Shown one piece after another: positions 45,299-54,758 of a stretch of DNA of 64,000 nt (its first letter is position 1; every line of letters begins with the position of its first letter). The stretch is from Natronohydrobacter sp. (lineage in GTDB: Bacteria; Pseudomonadota; Alphaproteobacteria; Rhodobacterales; Rhodobacteraceae): NCBI GenBank assembly GCA_020832585.1, contig JAFIEL010000001.1, forward strand, positions 1 to 64,000, in the 5' to 3' direction. The translations under genes were made by a program, and so were the position numbers. The notes under the pieces are model-generated. The model saw only the letters and a program-made list of their open reading frames with translations, had not been told where the DNA came from and did not search any database.

Positions 45299-46222
45299 AT
45301 GGGTCTTTCTCCGATGGCGCCCGGCTGGAGCGCGCGAGATGCAGTGGCGCGCTACGAAGTGATCCGGGCCGATCTGCCGCAGACGACTTTTCCGCCTGCC
45401 GCGCGCGCGATTCATGATCTGTCCGAAGTCATCGCAAGCCATGATGCTTTTGTGCTGGATGCTTTTGGCGTCCTGAATGTGGGCGAAACGGCGATTCCGG
45501 GTGCTGTAGAGCGCGTGGCGCAGATGCGGCGTGCTGGCCGTTCTGTCGTCGTCCTGACAAATGGGGCGAGTTTCGCGAAGGAAAAGGCACTGGCGAAATA
45601 CCGGCGGCTGGGGTTTGACTTTGCCCCCGAAGAGGTGATCGCCAGCCGCGATATCGCTGCCGCGGCCCTAGCCGACTGGCCGCAGGATCATGTCTGGGCC
45701 GCGATTACCGCAACAGGGGCCGAGTTTGAAGATATTCCCTTTGATCTGCGTCCGCTTGATCGGTCGCCTGATCTTTGGCAGCATGCGGACGGGTTTTTGT
45801 TTCTTGGGTCTGAAAGTTGGACCGAGGCCAGACAAGCGAGGCTGATTGCGGCACTAAAGGACAAACCGCGCCCGCTTCTGGTTGCCAACCCTGACATCGT
45901 GGCGCCGCGCGAGGTCGGGTTTTCGCTTGAGCCGGGGCATTTTGTCCAAGAGATCGCGCAAGAAACAGGGTGTCGCGTGCAGTATTTCGGCAAACCTCAT
46001 GCCAATGCGTTCGAAGCAGTGCGGAAAGCCTTGCCGAGCGGGTTGCGTTCTGAACGGATCGCGATGGTAGGTGACACGCTGCATACGGATATTTTGGGTG
46101 GGCGCGCTGCAGGCATGGCAACCGTGCTGATTGCAGGACATGGATTGTTCGCCGGGCATGACCCTACGGGTTTCATCGCGGCCTCTGGGATTGTGCCGGA
46201 TTATATCGCGGCAACGACATGA
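45299..46222 (+). CDS. HAD-superfamily class IIA phosphatase (NagD-like)
   Basis: 307 residues. HAD motif I is DAFGVLNVG, motif II VLTNGAS, motif III GKPHANAF and motif IV MVGDTLHTDILGG. Class IIA members dephosphorylate small sugar, glycerol or nucleotide phosphates. It starts three bases after phnE2, so it is part of the operon; the imported compound may be a phosphate ester that this enzyme cleaves. No C-P lyase genes are present. Confidence 0.87.
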   Translation: MGLSPMAPGWSARDAVARYEVIRADLPQTTFPPAARAIHDLSEVIASHDAFVLDAFGVLNVGETAIPGAVERVAQMRRAGRSVVVLTNGASFAKEKALAKYRRLGFDFAPEEVIASRDIAAAALADWPQDHVWAAITATGAEFEDIPFDLRPLDRSPDLWQHADGFLFLGSESWTEARQARLIAALKDKPRPLLVANPDIVAPREVGFSLEPGHFVQEIAQETGCRVQYFGKPHANAFEAVRKALPSGLRSERIAMVGDTLHTDILGGRAAGMATVLIAGHGLFAGHDPTGFIAASGIVPDYIAATT

Positions 46223-46235
46223 TCCAAAGGCCGGA

Positions 46236-47381
46236 TCATTGCTCCGGGAACCTGCCTGACAGACAGGTTTTCTGAATCGTCAGGTCCGGGGCCAGGAATA
46301 TCAGATCGGCGCGCGCGCCCGGTGCAATCCGTCCCCTGTCCTGTGCGCCGATCACATCAGCAGGGACGCGGCTTGCCATCGCAAGGGCGCGCGCGGTATC
46401 GACCCCCAGTTCGACCAGATGGCGCACCGATTGCGGCAGTGAAATATCAGCACCTGCCAATGTGCCGTCTTCAAGCGTCAGGCGGTTGTCACGCCGCAGG
46501 ATACGCCGCCCGTTCAGGGTGAAATGATCTACGTTGCTGCCTGCAACGGCCATGGCGTCGCTGACAAGAAACAGCCCGTCAGCGGGTTTCATGGCCAAGG
46601 CCACCTGCAGACATTCGGGCGCCACATGGACCCCATCGGCAATGATCCCGGCCACAAGCGGTGTGGTCAGGGCCGCGCCGACCAGACCGGGGGCACGGTT
46701 GGCCAGTGCGCCCATGGCATTGTATAAATGGGTGACACAGCGCGCCCCTGCATCATGGGCGGCCCTTGCGTGCTCTGCAGAGCAATCACTATGGCCAAGG
46801 CTGACAATCACCCCGGCGCGGTCCAGCGCGGTGATCTGATCCAGTGTGACGGATTCAGGGGCGACCGTGACCAGCAGCACGGGCAAATCCTGCGCAGCAG
46901 TGCAAATCAGGTCGAGATCGCTTTCGGTCATGGGGCGCAGAAATGCTGCATCATGCGCGCCTTTGCGCGCCGGGTCGAGATGCGGCCCCTCCAGATGCAG
47001 GCCAGCAAAGCCGGGCACATCCTCGCGCGCTGCGGCAATTCCTGCTGCGATCACACGGCGCGTGGTCTGTGGCGTATCGCTGATCAGTGTCGGCAGGATC
47101 GCTGTTGATCCAAGCCGGATATGTGCAGCACAGATCTGCGCAAGTTGCGCGATATCCGTGTCCGGCCCGACCATCACACCATCGCCACCATTGACCTGCA
47201 GATCGACAAAGCCGGGCGCGAGCAGTCCTTCACCCAAATCCGTGACCACTGCGTCGGCGGGCAGATCCGCAGCTTGCAAGTGCAAAGCAGCGATCCGGCC
47301 GTCCGCCGTCACGCTGACAGCGGCGTTTCGGTGCAGGGTCCAGCCATCAAAGATTTGGGTAGCCTTGAACGCTCGGATCAT
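46236..47381 (-). CDS. nagA: N-acetylglucosamine-6-phosphate deacetylase
   Basis: 381-residue amidohydrolase that removes acetate from GlcNAc-6-phosphate. Metal and substrate motifs: HLEGPHLDP, LGHSDCSAEH, THLYNAMG and LVSDAMA. The start at 47381 overlaps the upstream SIS gene by ATGA; the open frame continues 206 codons further but is not homologous. Last gene of the leftward kinase-SIS-nagA set. Confidence 0.93.
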   Translation of the reverse strand: MIRAFKATQIFDGWTLHRNAAVSVTADGRIAALHLQAADLPADAVVTDLGEGLLAPGFVDLQVNGGDGVMVGPDTDIAQLAQICAAHIRLGSTAILPTLISDTPQTTRRVIAAGIAAAREDVPGFAGLHLEGPHLDPARKGAHDAAFLRPMTESDLDLICTAAQDLPVLLVTVAPESVTLDQITALDRAGVIVSLGHSDCSAEHARAAHDAGARCVTHLYNAMGALANRAPGLVGAALTTPLVAGIIADGVHVAPECLQVALAMKPADGLFLVSDAMAVAGSNVDHFTLNGRRILRRDNRLTLEDGTLAGADISLPQSVRHLVELGVDTARALAMASRVPADVIGAQDRGRIAPGARADLIFLAPDLTIQKTCLSGRFPEQ

Positions 47382-48403
47382 CAGACCGTCTCGGTTATCT
47401 TGCGCAGATGGCGTGGTGTGTCGGGTTGCAACCCGCGGCGTCGGGCCAGCGCCTCGATGAAGGCATAGAAGGACACGACGCGCAACAGCGGGTCGATCAA
47501 CGGGTGCAGTGGTGGTGCAACCGGCAACTCGATCACATCTGCTACCTCGGCGGTCACAAAGACATCTGCCCCTTGTGCTTTCAGGCGTTGGGTTGTCGCT
47601 GAGAATCCGTCTTTTGCGGCATCCTCGCAGATCAGGCCAAGCACCGGAAAGCCGCGCTCGACCAGCGCAGCCGGGCCGTGCAGCACTTCGGCGGCGGAAT
47701 AGGCTTCGGCATGGATGGCCGATGTTTCCTTGAATTTCAGCGCAACCTCGCTGGCAATCGCATAGCCCGCACCGCGCCCAAGCACATAGAGCGCAGGGGC
47801 GCGTACCAACCGGTCCGAGAGGGCGTGCCAGTCGCATTTCAGCGCAGCCTCGCAGGCTTCGGGTAGCGCAGTCAATGCATTGGCCAAGACCTGATCGTCG
47901 CGCCAGGTCGCCAGCAAGGCGAGACTGCCAACGACTGATGTGACGAAACTCTTGGTTGCGGCAACACTGCGTTCCGGACCGCAATGCAACGGCAGACACT
48001 GATTGCTCTCGCGAGCAAGATCGCTGTCGGGATTGTTTGTCAGCGCAACGGCAATGGCGCCGGAATCGCGCGCCGCGCGGGTCATCGCCACGATATCCGG
48101 ACTTTGGCCGGATTGCGAAATCGACAGTGACATGGTGCGCGGCAGGCGCAACGGAGTGGCATAGACCGAGGCAATGGATGGCCCGACCGAGGCCACCGGG
48201 ATCCCGGTCAGGATTTCACAGGCATATTTGAAATAGCTGGCTGCATGATCGGATGACCCGCGCGCCACCGTGATCACAAGCTGTGGATCGAAGGCGCGCA
48301 GAGTTTCGGCCAATTCGGCCTGTGCCGCTGCATTGTTGCCAAGACAGGCAGCGACACTTGCGGGAATCTCTGCGATTTCCTGTGCCATGAAGGTCTGGGT
48401 CAT
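47381..48403 (-). CDS. SIS-domain sugar isomerase, probable glucosamine-6-phosphate deaminase (NagB-II type)
   Basis: 340 residues with two SIS domains: VARGSSDHAASYFKYACE and SISQSGQSPDIVAMTRAA in the first, LGRGAGYAIASEVALKFKET and HAEAYSAAEVLHGP in the second. It resembles the isomerase half of GlmS without the amidotransferase domain, as in NagB-II, which converts GlcN-6-P to fructose-6-P and ammonia. No classical nagB is nearby, so it probably completes the pathway. It overlaps the kinase gene by four bases. Confidence 0.88.
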   Translation of the reverse strand: MTQTFMAQEIAEIPASVAACLGNNAAAQAELAETLRAFDPQLVITVARGSSDHAASYFKYACEILTGIPVASVGPSIASVYATPLRLPRTMSLSISQSGQSPDIVAMTRAARDSGAIAVALTNNPDSDLARESNQCLPLHCGPERSVAATKSFVTSVVGSLALLATWRDDQVLANALTALPEACEAALKCDWHALSDRLVRAPALYVLGRGAGYAIASEVALKFKETSAIHAEAYSAAEVLHGPAALVERGFPVLGLICEDAAKDGFSATTQRLKAQGADVFVTAEVADVIELPVAPPLHPLIDPLLRVVSFYAFIEALARRRGLQPDTPRHLRKITETV

Positions 48404-49290
48404 TCGGGCTGATCCTCTGTTCTGGCGTTCTGACGCGCCGTCCATATCGCGCCATCCAGCGCTGTTCCCTTGGGGGTGGTCCGACGCAGTTTTGCGCCGC
48501 CCTGGTTTGTGATCCGATCCAGCAAGATTGGTCCAAGCCCGCCAAGCGGGGCCACTGGCATGTCGGTTTCACCCTCTTGCAGGCGGGTGATCGCGCGCAG
48601 CAGATAGTCGCAACCCTGATCAAGAATTGCGCCCGCCACAGGGCAATGCTGTCGGGCATGACGCAAAACGCGCGGAGCAAGCGCTGCGTAATCCGACGGC
48701 CTTGCCCGACCGGCGAAGCTGATCATGTCTGAGAGTGTGCCGAATTCCTGCCAGATATCGGCGACCAGTGGGCCATCGGACCCAAGTCTGTCGCGGGCGT
48801 GCAGGGCGCGGCGCAGGGCCTCGCGTCCGATCCATGCGCCGCTGCCCTCGTCACCCAGGGTGAAACCATAGCCGCCCAGGCGCAGCATCTGGCCCGCGCG
48901 CTGGCGCGCAAAGACAGAGCCGGTGCCAACCGCCATCACAATGCCGTCCTGATTCTCGAACGCGCCCGCAAGCGAGATGTCTATATCACCCAGAATCGCC
49001 AAATGCGGATAGGGCAGCGCGGCGCGCAAGCGCGCGGCCGCCCCTGATTCGCTGACGCCTGCCAGACCCATCGCGATTTGTGGCGGTGCGAATGTGACGC
49101 CCGGCGCAAGCGCGTGCGCTTGCGCCAGCGTTGTGGCAAGTAGTACAGTTATCTCGCGCAAGGCTGAAGAAAAGTCACTGAAAACATTGGCGGCGCCGCC
49201 GGTCACGATCGCGGTGCGCAGGCCGCACGTCAGTTGCGCCTGCGCCCTGCATGCCGTGCCGCCGCCGTCCAGTCCAATGAAAATCTGCAT
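48400..49290 (-). CDS. BadF/BadG-type sugar kinase (GlcNAc/MurNAc kinase candidate)
   Basis: 296 residues from ATG 49290, behind AGGAGG. The ASKHA phosphate-binding loop is IFIGLDGGGTACRAQ, and VMAVGTGSVFA and GYGFTLGDEGSGAWIG follow. Family members include MurK of Clostridium, which phosphorylates both MurNAc and GlcNAc at O6. With nagA, the SIS gene and murQ nearby, that role fits well here. The exact sugar is inference. Confidence 0.85.
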   Translation of the reverse strand: MQIFIGLDGGGTACRAQAQLTCGLRTAIVTGGAANVFSDFSSALREITVLLATTLAQAHALAPGVTFAPPQIAMGLAGVSESGAAARLRAALPYPHLAILGDIDISLAGAFENQDGIVMAVGTGSVFARQRAGQMLRLGGYGFTLGDEGSGAWIGREALRRALHARDRLGSDGPLVADIWQEFGTLSDMISFAGRARPSDYAALAPRVLRHARQHCPVAGAILDQGCDYLLRAITRLQEGETDMPVAPLGGLGPILLDRITNQGGAKLRRTTPKGTALDGAIWTARQNARTEDQPE

Positions 49291-49590
49291 CGCTGCCTCC
49301 TGATTAATATAATACCAAAAGAATACCAAATGAAAAGTGGTTTTTGACTGGTATCTTCGGATTGGGAGGGCGGTGGATAGCCTGGGTGAGTGGATCAAGC
49401 GCTATATTAGCTGATGAAATAGAAAGATTTTTCGAGGAGGCGCAGGTTTTTGGATTGCATGTGCCGGGCCGGCGAGAAAAAAATCTGGACAAATGGTATT
49501 AATTTGGTTCTACTGTGTTTCGGGGAGGCACTTATGAAATCGGGATGTGAATCCCGAAATGGTGCCCCTGCTGTAACAAGGAGGACTGCC
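49291..49590. other. divergent regulatory region with ATACCA/TGGTAT half-sites
   Basis: ATACCA at 49312 and 49323 (11 apart), TGGTAT at 49349 and 49494, and TGGTTC at 49505 lie between the kinase operon and the sugar transporter operon. These could bind the GntR/UTRA regulator encoded at 55.6 kb. No gene is visible; frames crossing the region are not homologous to anything I recognise. Confidence 0.55.
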
Positions 49591-50844
49591 ATGACGATCC
49601 GTAAGACCCTGTCCCTGACGACTGCCTTTGCGCTTTGTGCGACGGGGGTGTTCGCGCAGGATGTGACGCTGACCATCGAAAGCTGGCGCAATGATGATAT
49701 CACGATCTGGCGCACCCAGATCATCCCCGCATTCGAGGCTGCTCATCCCGGCATCAAGCTGGATTTCCAGCCAACGGCCCCCGCACAATACAATTCTGCG
49801 CTGAACTCGAAGCTTGACGCGGGCACTGCAGGCGACATCGTGACGTGCCGCGCTTTTGATGCGTCGCTGCAACTGTTTGAGCGTGGGCAGCTTTCGGATC
49901 TGACCGATCTGCCGGGGATGGCAAACTACTCGGATGTTGCGAAATCGGCATGGTCCACGGATGACGGCAGCCAGACTTTCTGTGTTCCGCTGGCTTCGGT
50001 GATCCACGGTTTCATCTATAATGCCGATATTTTCAACGAGTTGGGTCTTGAAGTGCCCACGACCGAAGAAGAGTTCTTCGCGGTTCTGGACGCGATCCAG
50101 GCCGAGGGCAGTTATATCCCGATGGCCATGGGCATCAATGACCAGTGGGAAGCCGCTACAATGGGTTTCGCCAATATCGGCGTGAATTTCTGGCGCGGAG
50201 AGGAAGGGCGCGCGGCGCTCATCGCCGGGGAAAGCCGCCTGACGGACGAGGAATGGGTCGCCCCCTTCCGCCAGTTGGCGCGCTGGTCGCCATACCTTGG
50301 GCGCGGGTTTGAATCGCAAAGCTATCCGGACAGCCAGAACCTGTTCACGCTTGGTCGTGCTGCGATCTATCCCTCGGGTTCGTGGGAAATCGCGGGCTTC
50401 CGCGAGCAGGCTGATTTCGAGATGGGCGCTTTCCCGCCGCCCGTTCCCGCCGGAACCGAGGGCTGCTACATTTCTGACCACACTGATATGGGAATCGGCC
50501 TGAATGCCGCATCGCCCAATCAGGAGGCCGGGCGTATCTTCCTTGACTGGCTGACCGGTGCCGAAGCCTCGACGCTTTTCGCCAACGCCATCCCCGGTTT
50601 CTTCCCGCTCTCCTCGGCCGAAGTGACGCTCGAAGACCCGCTGGCAGAAGAGTTCCTGAGCTGGCGCGGGCAGTGCGAAAGCACGATCCGGCCCTTCCAC
50701 CAGATCGTTTCGCGCGGGACGCCGAATCTTTCGAACGAGAGCTGGACTGCATCCGCGAACGTGATGCGCGGCACATGGACACCTGAGGAAGCGGGCGAGG
50801 CCCTGCAGGCGGGTCTGTCCTCTTGGTATGCGCCGCATCAGTAA
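49591..50844 (+). CDS. sugar ABC transporter substrate-binding protein
   Basis: 417 residues from ATG 49591, behind AAGGAGG. Signal peptide MTIRKTLSLTTAFALCATGV with cleavage near VFAQD. Family 1 solute-binding fold (LTIESWRNDDITIWRTQIIP, KLDAGTAGDIVTCRAFDASL, YPSGSWEIAGF). The ligand is unknown; the murQ and nagA context suggests MurNAc, GlcNAc or a disaccharide. The frame upstream from 49450 is not coding. Confidence 0.9.
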   Translation: MTIRKTLSLTTAFALCATGVFAQDVTLTIESWRNDDITIWRTQIIPAFEAAHPGIKLDFQPTAPAQYNSALNSKLDAGTAGDIVTCRAFDASLQLFERGQLSDLTDLPGMANYSDVAKSAWSTDDGSQTFCVPLASVIHGFIYNADIFNELGLEVPTTEEEFFAVLDAIQAEGSYIPMAMGINDQWEAATMGFANIGVNFWRGEEGRAALIAGESRLTDEEWVAPFRQLARWSPYLGRGFESQSYPDSQNLFTLGRAAIYPSGSWEIAGFREQADFEMGAFPPPVPAGTEGCYISDHTDMGIGLNAASPNQEAGRIFLDWLTGAEASTLFANAIPGFFPLSSAEVTLEDPLAEEFLSWRGQCESTIRPFHQIVSRGTPNLSNESWTASANVMRGTWTPEEAGEALQAGLSSWYAPHQ

Positions 50845-50904
50845 GCGCGAACTCTGGCCCCGGACATGATCCGGGGCCGTATCCTTACGCAATCGGAGGT
50901 TCCC

Positions 50905-51837
50905 ATGTCCCGGTCCCGCGCTCCGCGGCGCCCGATCCGCTGGCATATTGCCGTGTTTCTGGCCCCGGCTCTCATTGTCTACACGGCGATCATGATCATC
51001 CCGTTGTTCGGCACGCTGAACCTGTCGCTGTTTACGCGCGGCGAGGGGAACACGCGGGAATTCGTGGGTCTCGCCAATTTCGCAACGCTGTTTGGTGATC
51101 CGCGCTGGTCGGGTGCCTTCTGGAACGCGACGTGGAATAACCTTTGGTTCTTCATCATCCATATGCTGGTGCAGAATCCCATCGGAGTGGCGCTTGCCGC
51201 GATCCTGTCCTCGCCGCGTCTGCGTTTCGCGGCGTTCTACCGGACCGCAATCTTCATTCCGGCGATCCTGAGTTTCGTAATTGTGGGATTCGTCTGGCGG
51301 TTGATCCTGTCACCGCTCTGGGGTGTCGCGCCGAACATGATGGACGCGATTGGTCTGGGCAATTGGTTCGCGCCGTGGCTGGGGCAGGAAAGCTCGGCGC
51401 TGACCACACTCGCGCTGATCTCTGTCTGGCAATTCGTAGGGATCCCGATGATGCTGATCTATGCTGCGTTGCTGTCGATCCCCGATGAGGTGCTTGAGGC
51501 CGCAGAGATGGACGGGATTACCGGCGCATCGCAATTCTGGAAGATCAAGCTGCCCCTGATCCTGCCCACGATCGGCATCATCTCGATCCTGACATTCGTC
51601 GGCAATTTCAACGCTTTCGACCTGATCTATGTGGCCCAAGGGGCGCTGGCCGGGCCGAATTATTCGACCGATATTCTGGGCAGTTTCCTTTTCCGCACGT
51701 TCTTCGGCTTTCAATTGCAGCTTGGTGATCCGCATATGGGCGCGACTGTGGCAACCGTGATGTTCTTTATCATCCTTGCTGGCGTCTCGCTGTATCTGTT
51801 CGGCATTCAGACGCGGCTGCGCCGCTACCAGTTCTGA
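50905..51837 (+). CDS. sugar ABC transporter permease (UgpA/MalF type)
   Basis: 310 residues from ATG 50905, behind CGGAGG. Six membrane helices and the EAA loop EAAEMDGITGASQFWKIKLP that docks on the ATPase. The N terminus is short, without the MalF extension. It pairs with the next permease. Confidence 0.92.
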   Translation: MSRSRAPRRPIRWHIAVFLAPALIVYTAIMIIPLFGTLNLSLFTRGEGNTREFVGLANFATLFGDPRWSGAFWNATWNNLWFFIIHMLVQNPIGVALAAILSSPRLRFAAFYRTAIFIPAILSFVIVGFVWRLILSPLWGVAPNMMDAIGLGNWFAPWLGQESSALTTLALISVWQFVGIPMMLIYAALLSIPDEVLEAAEMDGITGASQFWKIKLPLILPTIGIISILTFVGNFNAFDLIYVAQGALAGPNYSTDILGSFLFRTFFGFQLQLGDPHMGATVATVMFFIILAGVSLYLFGIQTRLRRYQF

Positions 51838-51843
51838 GAGGGC

Positions 51844-52686
51844 ATGATCATGTCTGCACGCGCCAATATCATGCGGTCATCTGCCGCCCATGCGATCCTG
51901 ATCGCCTACACGATCCTTGCGCTTTATCCGGTCTTTCTGATCGTCATCAATTCGATGAAATCGCGCCGCGCGATCTTCAATGACCCGCTGGCGCTGCCCA
52001 CGCGCGAAACTTTCGATCTGGTGGGCTTCCATACGGTGCTGGAGCAGGGGAATTTCCTGCTTTATTTCCAGAACTCGCTGATCGTTACCGTGGCCTCGCT
52101 CTTCTTCGCGCTCTTGTTCGGGGCGATGGCTGCTTTTGCGCTGGCCGAATACCGCTTTCGCGGCAATCTGTTGATGGGGCTATATCTGGCGCTGGGCATC
52201 ATGATCCCGATCCGGCTGGGCACAGTCGCCATTCTGGAAATGATGGTCGCGGCCAATCTGGTAAACACGCATTGGGCACTGATACTGGTCTACACGGCCA
52301 ATGGCTTGCCTTTGGCGGTGTTCATCCTGTCCGAATTCATGCGGCAAGTGTCAGACGATCTGAAAAACGCTGCCCGTATCGACGGACTGAGCGAATACCG
52401 CATCTTCTTTACCATCGCGCTGCCACTGGTGCGCCCGGCACTGGCTACAGTTGCGGTGTTTACCATGATCCCGATCTGGAACGACCTGTGGTTCCCGCTG
52501 ATCCTTGCACCGGGCGAGTCGACCAAAACGCTGACTCTGGGCAGCCAGATATTCCTCGGCCAGTATGTAACCAACTGGAACGCAGTTCTGGCCGCGCTGA
52601 CGCTCGCGATCCTGCCGGTGGTGGTGCTGTATCTGATTTTCTCGCGTCAGCTTATTCGCGGCATCACGCGGGGGGCGGTGAAATGA
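51844..52686 (+). CDS. sugar ABC transporter permease (UgpE/MalG type)
   Basis: 280 residues, six helices, EAA loop KNAARIDGLSEYRIFFTIALP. ATG at 51844, six bases after the first permease; a second ATG at 51850 is equally possible. The stop overlaps the oxidoreductase gene by ATGA. Confidence 0.92.
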   Translation: MIMSARANIMRSSAAHAILIAYTILALYPVFLIVINSMKSRRAIFNDPLALPTRETFDLVGFHTVLEQGNFLLYFQNSLIVTVASLFFALLFGAMAAFALAEYRFRGNLLMGLYLALGIMIPIRLGTVAILEMMVAANLVNTHWALILVYTANGLPLAVFILSEFMRQVSDDLKNAARIDGLSEYRIFFTIALPLVRPALATVAVFTMIPIWNDLWFPLILAPGESTKTLTLGSQIFLGQYVTNWNAVLAALTLAILPVVVLYLIFSRQLIRGITRGAVK

Positions 52687-53708
52687 TCCGGGTTCTGGTC
52701 GTGGGGCTTGGGCAGATGGGGCAAAGCCATGCGCTCGCCTATGAAAACCTGCCTGAATTCGAACTTGTCGGGCTGGTGAACCGTTCGGATGTCACCTTGC
52801 CAGAGGCGCTTTCCCATCTGCCGGTCGAGCAGAACTTCATGGCAGCGCTTGCACGACATAAGCCTGACATGGTGTCTGTCGCGACCTATTCGGACAGCCA
52901 TGCGGCACTTGCGATCACCGCGATGCAGGCCGGCGCGCAAGTCTTTGTCGAAAAACCGCTTGCAACGACTGTGGCCGATTGCGAGGCCGTGGCAGAAACA
53001 GCCAGACGCACCGGCCGCAAGCTGATGGTGGGGCATATCTTGCGCCATCATCCGACATGGATTGAACTCATCAAGGCCGCGCGCGACTTGCAAGGGCCGT
53101 ATGTGTTCCGGCTGAACCTGAACCAGCGTTCCAGCGGTCCCGCATGGGAGATCCACAAGGCGCTGATGCAATCCACCTCGCCGATTGTCGATTGCGGGGT
53201 GCATTATGTCGATGTGATGTGCCAGATCACCGATGCCGCCCCGGTGGAAGTCAGGGGCATGGGCCTGCGCCTTTCGGATGAAATCGCGCCTGACATGTAT
53301 AACTACGGACATTTTCAGGTGCTCTTCGCGGATGGGTCTTGTGGCTGGTATGAGGCAGGTTGGGGTCCGATGATGTCCGAGACCGCGCATTTCGTGAAGG
53401 ACATTGTCTCGCCTGGTGGTGCGGTCAGCTTGCGCGCACCGCAAGGGATCGGATCAGCAGATGTCGAGGGACATACCGCGGCGGATCATCTGATCATTGC
53501 GCCAACAGGGCAGGGCGAGCGCGTCCAGACCTTCGCGGATAGCCCGGGTCATCAGGGACTCTGTGATTTGCAGGCGGCGGCTATGGCGCGCGCCATTAAC
53601 GAGGGTCAGGATTTGAGCCGCCATGTAACCGATGCGATCCGCTCGGTCGCAGTCTGTCTGGCGGCAGATCAAAGCGTGCGCACAGGTCAGCCTGTGCGCC
53701 TTGGGTAA
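52683..53708 (+). CDS. Gfo/Idh/MocA family oxidoreductase
   Basis: 341 residues. The NAD-binding motif VLVVGLGQMGQSHALAYENL is at the N terminus, then VFVEKPLATTVADCEAV with the conserved EKP Lys, and DCGVHYVDVM. Members oxidise or epimerise sugars and inositols. It is translationally coupled to the permease, so it should act on the imported sugar, but the standard MurNAc/GlcNAc route has no step for it. Confidence 0.9.
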   Translation: MIRVLVVGLGQMGQSHALAYENLPEFELVGLVNRSDVTLPEALSHLPVEQNFMAALARHKPDMVSVATYSDSHAALAITAMQAGAQVFVEKPLATTVADCEAVAETARRTGRKLMVGHILRHHPTWIELIKAARDLQGPYVFRLNLNQRSSGPAWEIHKALMQSTSPIVDCGVHYVDVMCQITDAAPVEVRGMGLRLSDEIAPDMYNYGHFQVLFADGSCGWYEAGWGPMMSETAHFVKDIVSPGGAVSLRAPQGIGSADVEGHTAADHLIIAPTGQGERVQTFADSPGHQGLCDLQAAAMARAINEGQDLSRHVTDAIRSVAVCLAADQSVRTGQPVRLG

Positions 53709-53723
53709 GGGAGGGGAAACCTC

Positions 53724-54725
53724 ATGGGAAATCTGTCACTGACGAAAGTCTGTAAATCCTTCGGCCCCGTGGATGTGATCCGCGATGTGGATCTGGAAGT
53801 GAAGGATGGCGAGTTTTGCGTTTTTGTGGGCCCCTCGGGCTGTGGCAAGTCAACACTGCTGCGGATGATTGCCGGGTTGGAGGAAATCACATCGGGCGAT
53901 GTCTGCATTGACGGGGCGGTGGTGAATAACGTGCCGCCCTCGAAGCGGGAGATCGCGATGGTGTTCCAGTCCTATGCGCTTTATCCGCATCTGAATGTGC
54001 GTGACAATATGGGGCTGGGGTTGAAGCAGGCGGGCCAGCCGCGCGCTGAAATTGCGGAAAAGGTGGACCGCGCTGCCAAGATGCTGGATCTGGAGAAATA
54101 CCTGACGCGGCGTCCGGGTGAATTGTCCGGCGGCCAGCGCCAACGCGTCGCTATTGGCCGCGCCATTGTGCGCAAGCCCAAGCTCTTTCTTTTCGACGAG
54201 CCGCTCTCGAACCTTGATGCGGCGCTGCGCGTCCAGACCCGGATCGAGATCGCCAATCTGCACCGCGAACTGGGTGCGACCATGATCTATGTGACCCATG
54301 ATCAGGTCGAGGCGATGACTCTCGCCGACCGCATCGTGGTGCTGCGCGATGGGCGGATCGAGCAGGTCGGCGCGCCGATGGAGCTTTATCACAACCCCGC
54401 CAATGAATTCGTCGCAGGCTTCATTGGTTCGCCGAAAATGAACTTCCTCAATGCCTCTGCGCTGGGCCAGCCCGGCAAGAGCCTTGGCATCCGGCCTGAA
54501 CACCTCATGCTCTCGCGCGATAGCGGCTTGATCGAGGGACGTGTGAGCCATGTCGAACATCTTGGCGGCGAAACATTGATCTATCTTCGCGCAGACCCGC
54601 ATGGGTTGATCACAGTGCGGTTGTTCGGGGAACATGCGGCCTCTGTCGATGACCGCGCTTTCGTGACGCCAGATATGGCGCGTGCGTTTCACTTCGGGGA
54701 TGATGGCCTGCGACTGGCTGCGTGA
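53724..54725 (+). CDS. sugar ABC transporter ATP-binding protein (UgpC/MalK type)
   Basis: 333 residues: Walker [11 protein letters not shown] loop VFQSYALYP, signature [14 protein letters not shown], Walker [13 protein letters not shown] and switch [15 protein letters not shown], then a shortened C-terminal TOBE region (IRPEHLMLS). AAGGGAGG precedes ATG. It energises the two permeases upstream. Confidence 0.93.
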   Translation: MGNLSLTKVCKSFGPVDVIRDVDLEVKDGEFCVFVGPSGCGKSTLLRMIAGLEEITSGDVCIDGAVVNNVPPSKREIAMVFQSYALYPHLNVRDNMGLGLKQAGQPRAEIAEKVDRAAKMLDLEKYLTRRPGELSGGQRQRVAIGRAIVRKPKLFLFDEPLSNLDAALRVQTRIEIANLHRELGATMIYVTHDQVEAMTLADRIVVLRDGRIEQVGAPMELYHNPANEFVAGFIGSPKMNFLNASALGQPGKSLGIRPEHLMLSRDSGLIEGRVSHVEHLGGETLIYLRADPHGLITVRLFGEHAASVDDRAFVTPDMARAFHFGDDGLRLAA

Positions 54726-54758
54726 CTTTGCTGGCTATCTGAAACAAAGGACTTTTCC

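Noticed and set aside
46223..46240. possible hairpin TGATCC/GGATCA between the HAD gene and nagA
   Set aside because: The stem is only six bases, overlaps the HAD stop region and has no T run; too weak to call a terminator.
49510..51162. 550-codon open frame on the minus strand
   Set aside because: It runs antisense across two real genes (sugar-binding protein and permease) whose motifs, signal peptide and ribosome binding sites are clear.
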